From Bog-756 sp963776225 (GTDB taxonomy: Bacteria; Actinomycetota; Acidimicrobiia; Acidimicrobiales; RAAP-2): a DNA stretch of 64,000 nucleotides. The notes beneath the pieces were generated by a model, which was not told the DNA's origin, made no database searches, and worked only from the letters and a program-made list of their open reading frames with translations. Within the stretch, counting starts at the first letter, position 1. Each line of letters opens with the position of its first letter. The stretch covers positions 62,001 through 126,000 of the forward strand of contig CAVZLL010000002.1 of NCBI GenBank assembly GCA_963776225.1, given 5' to 3'. This document shows, piece after piece, positions 11,138 through 19,036 of the stretch. A program made the translations under genes and the position numbers.

Positions 11138-12106
11138 GTCCGGTCTCCCGATCCAGAAGCAGACCAGCATGAGGCCTGCCCACGCCGAGCAGCAGGCCGA
11201 CGAAGCCCTCGCCGACCGGGCCGATCCCGCCGAGGCCGACGCCGCCGGGGTTGTACGGGTGCTGGAGGACGCCGGTCACGTAGGCGGCGATGTCACGCGC
11301 CTCGGCGTCGGTGATGTTGCCGGGCCCGAAGTGGGGCATGTTGCCCGGGCCGGAGCGGATGGCCTCGACCACCTGGGTCGGCGTGGCCAGGTGGAGGCTC
11401 GGTGCGTAGGCCCCCTCGGCCAGCGCGTCCCCGGCCCCGGTGATGGTGTGGCAGGCCGCGCAGTTGAGGGTGAACAGGGTGCCGCCCGCCTCGAGGTCGG
11501 CGCCGGAGGTCTGGACCAGCGGGACCTTGGTCCCCTCGCCGGGGGTGAGCGACTGCACCCAGGCGGCGATCTCGAGGGTCTGGAGCCGGCTGAACCGCGG
11601 GGGCTTGCGGATGGCCTGCGCGCTCGGGTTGGCCAGGGGCATCCGGCCGGTGGAGACCCAGAAGTCGACGGTCCCGGCTCCGAGCCCCTGCAGGTTGGGG
11701 GCCAGCGCCGGTGTCCCCGTTGGCCTCCTTGCCGTGGCAGCTCGAGCAGTTGGCTGCGAAGAGTGCCTGGCCGGGGGCGATGAACGACGCGGGGAGGGTC
11801 GACGTAGGTGATCCCGGACTGGTTGGAGGGGGATGCGAAGTGGACGGTGGCCGAGGCGCTCGGACCGCGTGGGACCGACGTCGGTACCGCCGGGTGGGCA
11901 GGGGCGACCTGCGACGGCTGGGTGGTGGTCGGCGCACCGACCGCCCGGGCCGCACCGGGCGAGAACACGAGCAGACCGACCAGCGCGACACAGCCCACCA
12001 GCGCCGCCGGTGCCACGATCCCGGGGGTCCAGGCCCCTCCGAGCAGGCCGGAGCGGTCGCGGACCGTTGGTGCCCCGCCGGCGTGGGTTCCCCGACCGCC
12101 AGGCAT
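11134..12106 (-). CDS. qcrC: Menaquinol-cytochrome c reductase diheme cytochrome c subunit, frameshifts
   Basis: Reconstructed diheme cytochrome c of about 320 residues. It starts MPGGRGTHAGG at 12106, has one N-terminal membrane helix, an Ala/Pro/Thr linker, then two c-type heme domains (CSSCH near 11745 and CAACH near 11450). Likely Met ligands lie in GRMPLANP and GNMPHFGPG. A C-terminal membrane helix follows. In actinobacteria QcrC hands electrons straight to the oxidase, so no soluble cytochrome c is needed. Frame changes are needed near 11800, 11710 and 11175, and possibly one more just before the stop, so the C-terminus is uncertain. The ATG shares a base with the ctaE stop (TAATG). 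Confidence 0.9.
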
Positions 12107-12717
12107 TACTTGAGGAGGAAGAGGCAGCTGTAGAGGCCGACCCACACGACGTCCACGAAGTGCCAGTAGTAGCTGACCCCCTGGAAGGCGGCGGTCTCCC
12201 CGGGATCACCTGCGGGACCCTTGAGCCGGGCCAGCAGGAAGACCATGGCGGCCAGGCCGAGGAAGACGTGCAGGCCGTGGAGGCCCGACATGATGTAGAA
12301 GAGCGACCCGTAGGCGGTGTGGGTGGGGTTGGTGGCCGGGTCGTGGGAGAGCGAGACCCACTCGTAGAACTGGTTGGCCACGAAGAGGCCACCGAGGACG
12401 ATCGTGCTCCACACCCAGATCTTGGCGCTGGTGCGCGCGCCCTTCTCCTGGTCGAAGACGGCCTTCTGCATGGTGAAGCTCGAGGCCACCAGGATGACGG
12501 TGAAGACGCCCGCCCGCAGCGTGTCGAGGTGGGCGCCGGTCGGCGGCCAGACCGATGCGTGGGCGCGGATGGTGAAGAAGGCCGCGAAGAGCGAGCTGAA
12601 GAACATCACCTCCGACCCGAGCCAGATGATGACGCCGACGGCCAGCATCGGGGGCCTGTCCGGGCGGTGGCGGACGGGCCTGGCGATGGCCGGATCGGCG
12701 GCTAGGGCCTGGGTCAC
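12106..12717 (-). CDS. ctaE: Cytochrome c oxidase subunit III
   Basis: A 203-residue membrane protein with the five-helix form of subunit III. Conserved stretches are WLGSEVMFFSSLFAAFF near the N-terminus, SFTMQKA, LHGLHVFLG and the final helix QGVSYYWHFVDVVWVGLY, with the family's His and Trp. It stabilises the oxygen-reducing core and the proton uptake path. It heads the leftward ctaE-qcrC-qcrA-qcrB operon, the standard actinobacterial arrangement, while subunits I, II and IV are on the opposite strand 5 kb away. The start is GTG 12717, directly after a 17-base palindrome and without a normally spaced ribosome site. Confidence 0.95.
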   Translation of the reverse strand: MTQALAADPAIARPVRHRPDRPPMLAVGVIIWLGSEVMFFSSLFAAFFTIRAHASVWPPTGAHLDTLRAGVFTVILVASSFTMQKAVFDQEKGARTSAKIWVWSTIVLGGLFVANQFYEWVSLSHDPATNPTHTAYGSLFYIMSGLHGLHVFLGLAAMVFLLARLKGPAGDPGETAAFQGVSYYWHFVDVVWVGLYSCLFLLK

Positions 12718-12734
12718 GGAGCAAGTTTTACTCC
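12718..12734 (-). promoter_or_regulatory. Imperfect palindrome and -10-like box at the ctaE start
   Basis: On the reverse strand GGAGTAA-AAC-TTGCTCC forms a 7-base inverted repeat with one mismatch, ending exactly at the GTG of ctaE. It contains TAAAAC seven bases from the start codon, which fits a -10 element for a leaderless message, or an operator covering it. This is inference from spacing only. Confidence 0.4.
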
Positions 12735-12847
12735 ATGGGGCGCTCGGAGGGCCAACTCAGCAGGCCGGCCGAAGGGGTCTCGTCCAGGGGTCCGGCGGGG
12801 CCTCATGCGCGGGTCGGGACGGCCGTCGGCCGGCCACGGCGGGGCCT

Positions 12848-15147
12848 TCAGCCGGAGGCGCCGAGGGCGGCGGGGGGAGGGGTCAGCGAGACCACCGTGA
12901 GCCGCCGGGTGGGGCGGGTGAGCGCGACGTAGAGCGTCCGGAGGCCGCGGGAGGTCTCGCCGGCGATCGTCGTCGGGCTCGACCACCACCACCGAGTCGA
13001 ACTCGAGCCCGTTGGCCGAGTCGGCCGCCAGCAACACGAGCGGCTCGGAGAGACCGCCCTTTCGCAAGTCCCGCGCGTCGACCACCGGCACGTCGGCCGC
13101 GTCCAGCGCCGTCGTCAGCGCGGAGAGCAGCTGCTCCGGGGCGATGATGGCCACCCGACCGGGTCGCACCGCGTCCACTTCGGCCGCCGCTGCCTCGGCC
13201 ACCGTGCGGGCCAGATCGTCCAGCGTCGGATCGCCGGTCGCCGACCTGACGACCAGCAGCGTCGGATCGACCCCGCTGCGGCGCACCGGCCGCGGAGGGG
13301 TGAGGCCGGGCGCCGCCACCGCGAGGACCCGTGCGGCGACGGCGAGCACCTCGGCCGGCGTCCGGTAGCTCACGGTCAGCTCGGCCGTGCGTGACGGCCG
13401 GCGGTTCGGCAGGTGCTCGACGATGTCCTCCCAGGAGGTCGGCGCCCAGGGGGCGGTGGCCTGGGCGATGTCGCCGACCACGGTCATCGACCCGGAGAGC
13501 GAGCGGCGGGTGAGCATCCGCAGCTGCATCGGCGAGAGGTCCTGGACCTCGTCGACCACGATGTGGCCGTACTTGCGCACCGAGTCGTCGGAGCCCCCCG
13601 AGCGCGGGCCGAGCAGGTGGCGCGCCTCGTCGACCAGCGCGGCGTCGGCCGGGGTCCAGGCGACGTCGTCGAAGGAGGCCGAGCGGGGCCGGCGGAGCAG
13701 AGCCTGCTCCTCGGCGGAGAGGATCCCCCGGGCGGCCGCGGCGATGAGCGGCGGGGCACCGAAGAGGTCGTGGAGCAGCTCATGGGGGGAGAGGCGCGGC
13801 CACATCCGGTCGAGGGCCTCGGCCAGCTCCGGCACCCGGCGCACCTTGCGCGAGAAGTCCTCGAAGTCGAACTCGTCGTCACCGAGCTCGGTGAGGTCGT
13901 CGTCCTCGGGGAACGCATGGCCCTGGGACGTCCCCATGCCGAGCCGCTGCTGGCTCTGGCGGGCCCGCTCGGCCAGCAGCTGGGCCACCGCCTGCTCGAC
14001 CAGGCGGCGGCGCGCGTTGTGGCTGCCGGGCCGTCGCCGGGCCGTCTCGACGATCCGGCGAGTCTCGTCGGCCGGCAGGCGGAGCACGAGGGCCCCGTAG
14101 GGGACCGAGACGTCCTCGGTGAGCGGGCGCTGGCGGCGTCCTGACGGCGCGGGCCACGACCGTGGCCATCCGGGCGTCGCCCTTCAGTCGGGCCACGTCA
14201 GCCGGACCGGTCCCGCCGCGGACCCGGATCTCGGGGACCAGGCCGGCGACGGTGGAGAGGGACACCCCGGTCTCGCCGAGAGAGGGGAGCACTTGTTCGA
14301 TGTAGCGGAGGAACAGGGGGTTCGGACCGACCACCAGCACACCCTGGCGCTCGAGGGGGAACCGGTGGGTGTAGAGCAGGTAGGCGGCGCGGTGGAGGGC
14401 GACGGCCGTCTTCCCGGTGCCCGGGCCCCCCTGGACCACCAGCACCCCGCCGAGCGGGGCACGGATGATCTCGTCCTGCTCGCGCTGGATCGTCGAGACG
14501 ATGTCGGTCATGTGCCCGGTCCGGGCGCGGTCCAGCGCGGCCAGCAGGGCGGCAGGACCGCCGATGGGGAGGTCGCCGACGACCAGCTCACCCGTGATGT
14601 CCGCGTCCACCCCCGTCGCTGTGGCCTGGACCTCGTCGTCCGGCACGGTGCCGTCCCCGAGAAGGCCGAAGCGCTCGTCCTCGATCCCGACCACCCGGCG
14701 GCCCTGGAGGGCGAGGTGGCGACGGAGGACGAGCCCCTGGGGGTCGCGGCCGGTCGCCCGGTAGAAGGGCTCGGCCACCGGTGCCCGCCAGTCGACCACC
14801 AGCGGCTCGTGATCGGCGCCGTGGATGGCCAGCCGGCCGATGTGGAAGGTCTCGGTGTCCGACCCGTCATGGTCGCCGTTCCCGGTCGGGGCGGTCGGGT
14901 CCTCCGGACCGGCGGCGAGCCGGTCGATCCGCCCGAAGGTCAGGGCCTGGTCCCCGATGTCGAGCTGCTCGAGCCGGGCGAGGCTGGTGCGCACGATCAC
15001 GTCCCGCTCGGTCCTCGACTGGAAGGTGCCGCCCCTGCCCAGGTCGAGCACGGCCTCCAGCATCGAGTTGGCGTCTCCGCGCATCGCGTCGAGCCGCGCG
15101 TAGGCGAGGTCGACGAACTCCTGCTCGGCCTCCAGCTCTGTGGTCAC
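12848..15147 (-). CDS. helD: HelD-family ATPase (RNA polymerase recycling), two frameshifts
   Basis: A superfamily 1 helicase-like protein of about 766 residues. The N-terminal part holds a coiled-coil start (LEAEQEFVDLAYARLD) and the HelD signature VVDWRAPVAEPFYRAT. Next are Walker A GGPGTGKTAVALHRAA, Walker B VVDEVQDLSPMQLR, GDIAQ, and motif VI LYVALTRPTRR near the C-terminus. HelD proteins pull stalled RNA polymerase off DNA, and some relatives confer rifamycin tolerance. Two single-base shifts (near 14140 and 12965) divide the gene; both sides match the family. The start GTG 15147 has a GGGAGG ribosome site. It is divergent from hemE across a 306-base gap. Confidence 0.85.
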
Positions 15148-15453
15148 CCCACCTCCCGTCGTCCCCGTGCCGGCAGTCGCCCTCGCCGGCAGGCGTCCGT
15201 GCCTCCGTGTCCCCGTCGCCGGCTCGCTCACGGTGCCGGCCGTCGCCCCTGCGCCTGCTGTCCTCGCCGTGCGACCCGAAACGGTCCCTCGCACGGCGCA
15301 GGGGAACCCTCGATTGTATGCCCCGGCGGGTCGGCGTGCCGCGGGCAGACCGGCGCCGGGGCCCGGCCAGACCGCTCTTCTAGACTCTGGCCATGGTGAC
15401 CCGACCCTCCGTCGCGCAGACGGGAGCGCCGGGCTCTCGACCGTGATCCGGCC
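15148..15453. other. Divergent intergenic region helD/hemE
   Basis: No gene is recognised in these 306 bases. TAGACT at 15381-15386 resembles a -10 hexamer for hemE, but no good -35 lies upstream. A 17-codon reading frame starts at ATG 15393 and ends before hemE; it could be a leader peptide but has no family likeness. The ribosome site of helD is at the left end. Confidence 0.4.
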
Positions 15454-16533
15454 GTGACCGCGGGCCGGAACGAGGCGGGACGATTCGACGACACGCCCTT
15501 CATCCGGGCCTGCCGCGGGCAGACGGTGCCCCGTGTCCCGGTCTGGTTCATGCGTCAGGCCGGCCGCTCGCTGCCCGAATACCGTGAAGCCCGGGGCCCC
15601 GGCAGCATCCTCGAGGCGATCGCCCGACCGGACCTCGTGGCCGAGCTGACCCGCCAACCGGTCGACCGCTACGGCACCGACGCGGCGATCTTCTTCTCCG
15701 ACATCGTCGTGCCGGCCGCAGCGGTCGGGTTCGGCATCGACGTCGCCCCCGGCACCGGCCCGGTGGTGGCCGAGCCGTTCCGCTCGAAGGAGGATCTCCA
15801 GCGCCTCCGGCCGCTGGAGCCCGCGCTCGACACCCCCTACGTGGCCGAGGCGGTCGCCATGGCGGTTGCCTCGCTCGACGTCCCGCTCATCGGGTTCGCC
15901 GGCGGGCCGTTCACCGTCGCCAGCTACCTGGTCGAAGGGGGGCCGTCGAAGAACTTCACCAGGATCAAGGCCCTCATGCACGGCGAGCCCGCGCTCTGGC
16001 ACGAGCTCGTCGAGCGGCTCACCGACATGGCCGTCACCTCGCTGCGCTCGCAGCTCGACGCCGGCGCAGCCGCCGTGCAGGTCTTCGACAGCTGGGCCGG
16101 CATCCTGACCCCGCGCCACTACGAGGACCTGGTGCTGCCTGCCACCCGCCGGCTGTTCGCCGAGCTCGAGACCTCCCACCCCGGCACGCCGACCATCCTC
16201 TTCGGGGTCGGGACAGGCGAGCTGCTCGGCCTCATGGCACTCGCCGGCACCTCGGTGATCGGGATCGACTGGCGGGTACCCCTCGACGAGGCCCGCCGGC
16301 GGGTCGGACCGGGGCGGGCGGTCCAGGGCAATCTCGACCCCGCGCTCTGCCTGGGCACCTGGTCGGTGGCCGAGGCCGAGACCCGTGAGGTCCTCGCGCG
16401 GGCGGGCACCGCCCCCGGCCACATCTTCAACCTCGGCCACGGGGTGCTGCCGGAGACGGATCCCTCGATCCTCGAGCGCGTGGTCCGCCTGGTCCACGCC
16501 GAGGGGCGCGCAGGCGTGGAGCCGGCGCGGTGA
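15454..16533 (+). CDS. hemE: Uroporphyrinogen decarboxylase
   Basis: A 359-residue cytoplasmic enzyme that decarboxylates uroporphyrinogen III to coproporphyrinogen III. Family motifs are PVWFMRQAGRSLPEYRE (substrate-binding Arg near the N-terminus), FSDI with the catalytic Asp, GFAGGPFTVASYLVEGG, FDSWAG and the C-terminal FNLGHGVLPETDP. It starts at GTG 15454, and its stop overlaps the next gene by 4 bases (GTGA). It is the first gene of a tightly coupled hemE-cpfC-cgoX-lnt string. Confidence 0.96.
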   Translation: MTAGRNEAGRFDDTPFIRACRGQTVPRVPVWFMRQAGRSLPEYREARGPGSILEAIARPDLVAELTRQPVDRYGTDAAIFFSDIVVPAAAVGFGIDVAPGTGPVVAEPFRSKEDLQRLRPLEPALDTPYVAEAVAMAVASLDVPLIGFAGGPFTVASYLVEGGPSKNFTRIKALMHGEPALWHELVERLTDMAVTSLRSQLDAGAAAVQVFDSWAGILTPRHYEDLVLPATRRLFAELETSHPGTPTILFGVGTGELLGLMALAGTSVIGIDWRVPLDEARRRVGPGRAVQGNLDPALCLGTWSVAEAETREVLARAGTAPGHIFNLGHGVLPETDPSILERVVRLVHAEGRAGVEPAR

Positions 16534-17537
16534 GCGCGCGTGCGGTCGGGACCGGCCCGGTGAGTGCCGACGCGGGGGACGGACGCGACCACCGGCCGAT
16601 CGGCGTCCTGGTCATGGCGCACGGGACCCCCGACACCCCCGAGGGGATCGAGGCGTTCTACACGGCGATCCGCCGGGGCCGGCCCCCGACCCCCGAGCTG
16701 CTCGACGAGCTGGTCGGCCGCTACGCGGCCATCGGCGGGACGTCTCCCCTCACCGAGCGCACCCGCGCCCAGGTCGACGCCCTTGCCACGGCCCTCGACC
16801 GGGACGGGCCGGGCCGTTTCGAGGTCCGCTTCGGCGCGAAGCATGTCCGGCCCACCATCGAGGAGGCCCTCGCGGAGCTGGCCGCGGCCGGGGTGTCGCG
16901 GGTGGTCGGGATCGTCCTCACCCCGCACCAGTCCTCGCTGGGTTCGCAGGAGTACTTCCGGCGCGCCGCCGAGGCCGCGGCCGCGGCCTCCCCGGCGGTC
17001 GAGCTCGTCGCGATCCCCTCCTGGCACCGGGACACCGCCTTCGCCCACCTCCTGGCCGAGCGCACCCGGGCCGCGCTCGAGCAGCTCGACCCTGCGGCAC
17101 GGACACGGACCGCTCTGTTCTTCACCGCCCACAGCCTCCCCGAGCGGGCGGTCATGGCGGGCGACCCCTACCCCGAGCAGGTCGGCGAGTCCGCCACCGA
17201 GGTGGCCGGGCTGCTCGGCCTGGACGGCGATCCGACGGTGACCTGGGGCGTGGCATGGCAGAGCGCGGGGCGGACGGGTGACCGCTGGATCGGGCCCGAC
17301 CTGCTGGCCGAGATCGGTCGGGTGGCGCACGAAGGGGCGGCAGCGGTCGTGGTCTGCCCGGTCGGTTTCGTCTCCGACCACCTCGAGATCCTCTACGACC
17401 TCGACATCGAGGCCCGCGACCGGGCCCTCTCGGCAGGCATGGCCTTCGCCCGGACCACCTCCCTCAACGACGATCCCGCCTTCGTGGACCTGCTCGCCCA
17501 CGCGGTCCGCGACGCCGTGGCCACCGGCGTCACGTGA
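16530..17537 (+). CDS. cpfC: Ferrochelatase (probably coproporphyrin III ferrochelatase)
   Basis: A 335-residue class of ferrochelatase without a membrane-binding tail. It has LVMAHGTPDTPEGIEAFY at the N-terminus, YAAIGGTSPL, TPHQSS, the metal-site segment FFTAHSLPERAV with the conserved His, and CPVGFVSDHLEILYDLDIEA with the second catalytic Glu. In actinobacteria this enzyme inserts iron into coproporphyrin III, the oxidised product of the neighbouring CgoX, and a later enzyme (ChdC/HemQ) makes heme. That pathway choice is from family knowledge and operon context; chdC is not in the window. The start GTG 16530 is coupled to hemE. Confidence 0.92.
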   Translation: MSARAVGTGPVSADAGDGRDHRPIGVLVMAHGTPDTPEGIEAFYTAIRRGRPPTPELLDELVGRYAAIGGTSPLTERTRAQVDALATALDRDGPGRFEVRFGAKHVRPTIEEALAELAAAGVSRVVGIVLTPHQSSLGSQEYFRRAAEAAAAASPAVELVAIPSWHRDTAFAHLLAERTRAALEQLDPAARTRTALFFTAHSLPERAVMAGDPYPEQVGESATEVAGLLGLDGDPTVTWGVAWQSAGRTGDRWIGPDLLAEIGRVAHEGAAAVVVCPVGFVSDHLEILYDLDIEARDRALSAGMAFARTTSLNDDPAFVDLLAHAVRDAVATGVT

Positions 17538-19036
17538 GCCCCCCGGCAGCCGACGGACGGCACGTGGTGGCCGTGGTCGGTGGCGGCGTCGCCGGGCTGA
17601 CCGCCGCCTGGGAGCTGGTCCGGCGGTCCGGAGACGGGCCCACCCCCGAGATCCACCTGTTCGAGGCCGACACCCGCCTCGGTGGCAAGCTGCGCGCGGC
17701 CGAGTTCTCCGGGCGCACGGTCGACCTCGCCGCGGACGCCTTCCTCGCCCGCCGCCCCGAGGCCACCGACCTGGTCGCCGAGCTCGGGATGAGCGACCGC
17801 CTGGTGCCCGTCTCGGCGAGCGGCGCGGACCTCTGGGCGCGCGGCCGGCTGCGACCGCTGCCGGACGGACAGGTCCTCGGCGTTCCCACCCGGTGGCTGC
17901 CGTTGGCCCGGTCGGGCATCCTCTCCCCCGGCGGCTCGGTTCGCGCCTTGCTCGACCTGGTCCGCCCCCACCGGGGCGGCCGTGGGCTGACCGGCGACCG
18001 CACCGTCGGCGACATCGTCGGAGCCCGCCTCGGGCACGAGGTCGTCGATCGACTCACCGATCCGCTCATCGGGGGGATCCACGCCGGCGGAGTCGACGAT
18101 CTGAGCGCGGCGGCGGTCTTCCCGCTCCTGCTCGCCGCCGACCGCCAGCCCGGCAGCCTCATGCGCCGGCTCGGCCGGTCACGGCGGCCGCCCCCCGACG
18201 CGCCGGTCGACCCCGGCGACGCCGGCTCTCCCCTCTTCTGGTCGCTCGAGGGGGGGACCGCGACGCTGGCGGGGGAGCTCGCCGGCGCGCTCGTCGCCCG
18301 GGGGGTGCGGGTGGAGTGCGGGGTCAGCGTCGACTCCCTGGCGCGCGCCCGCCCCGGACCGGAGGCGCGGACCTGGGAGCTCGGCCTCGACGGCGGACGG
18401 GGGGTGCTCGCGGCCGACGGCGCGGTCCTGGCGGTGCCGGCCGGCGACGCGGCGGTGCTCCTCGCCCCGCACGCCCCGATCGCAGCCGAGCTGCTCTCGG
18501 CCATCGAGTACTCGTCGGTCGCGGTGATCACCCTCGCGGTGCCGGCCGCGGCCATCGGCGCGACGCTCCGGGGGACCGGCTTCCTCGTGCCACGGACCTC
18601 GACCGTCGGCGTTGGTCCGGCCCTCATCACCGGCTGCACCTATCTCGGGCGCAAGTGGCCCGCACTGGCCCGCCCGGGTGAGGAGCTGCTCCGCCTCTCG
18701 GTCGGGCGCCACGGCGACCTCCGGGCCGGCTCGCTCGACGACGACGGGCTGGTCGCGACCGCCTTCGCAGAGCTCGCCCGCATCCTGGACGTCTCGGGAG
18801 CGCCGGCGGCCTGGACGGTCACCCGCTGGGAGCAGGCCTTTCCCCAGTACCAGCTCGGGCACCTGCTGCGGGTGTCCGCGATCGAGCGCTCGGTCGCCGA
18901 GCTGCCCGCCGTCGCCGTGGCCGGGGCGCCCTATCGGGGGGTCGGGATCCCGGCCTGCGTCGCGAGCGGCCGTGCGGCGGCCGCGGCGGTCCTCGGTTCG
19001 CTCGACCGGACGGCCGCGCGCTCCGGCGGCCGGTGA
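17534..19036 (+). CDS. cgoX: Coproporphyrinogen/protoporphyrinogen oxidase (FAD, HemY type)
   Basis: A 500-residue flavoprotein. The dinucleotide-binding motif VVGGGVAGLTAAWEL is followed by EADTRLGGKLR, and the C-terminal FAD segment GAPYRGVGIPACVASGR closes the fold. A middle region has the substrate-domain pattern DPLIGGIHAGG. It oxidises coproporphyrinogen III (or protoporphyrinogen IX) with O2. Its place directly behind the ferrochelatase supports the coproporphyrin-dependent route of Gram-positive bacteria. The start is GTG 17534, overlapping cpfC by 4 bases, and the stop overlaps the lnt homologue by 4 bases. Confidence 0.92.
   Translation: MSPPAADGRHVVAVVGGGVAGLTAAWELVRRSGDGPTPEIHLFEADTRLGGKLRAAEFSGRTVDLAADAFLARRPEATDLVAELGMSDRLVPVSASGADLWARGRLRPLPDGQVLGVPTRWLPLARSGILSPGGSVRALLDLVRPHRGGRGLTGDRTVGDIVGARLGHEVVDRLTDPLIGGIHAGGVDDLSAAAVFPLLLAADRQPGSLMRRLGRSRRPPPDAPVDPGDAGSPLFWSLEGGTATLAGELAGALVARGVRVECGVSVDSLARARPGPEARTWELGLDGGRGVLAADGAVLAVPAGDAAVLLAPHAPIAAELLSAIEYSSVAVITLAVPAAAIGATLRGTGFLVPRTSTVGVGPALITGCTYLGRKWPALARPGEELLRLSVGRHGDLRAGSLDDDGLVATAFAELARILDVSGAPAAWTVTRWEQAFPQYQLGHLLRVSAIERSVAELPAVAVAGAPYRGVGIPACVASGRAAAAAVLGSLDRTAARSGGR

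Noticed and set aside
11134..11170. qcrC-qcrA gene fusion
   Set aside because: The run-on frame LMLVCFWIGRPDM-MTDEN exists only because of nearby indels. Overlapping stop/start codons fit the usual separate genes.
9390..12392. Single 1000-residue reading frame through qcrB-ctaE
   Set aside because: It is produced by frameshifts that throw pieces of ctaE, qcrC and qcrB into one frame. Only short conserved islands are real.
15393..15446. 17-codon leader peptide before hemE
   Set aside because: It has no ribosome site, no regulatory residue run and no alternative hairpins that I can see, so it is not listed as a gene.
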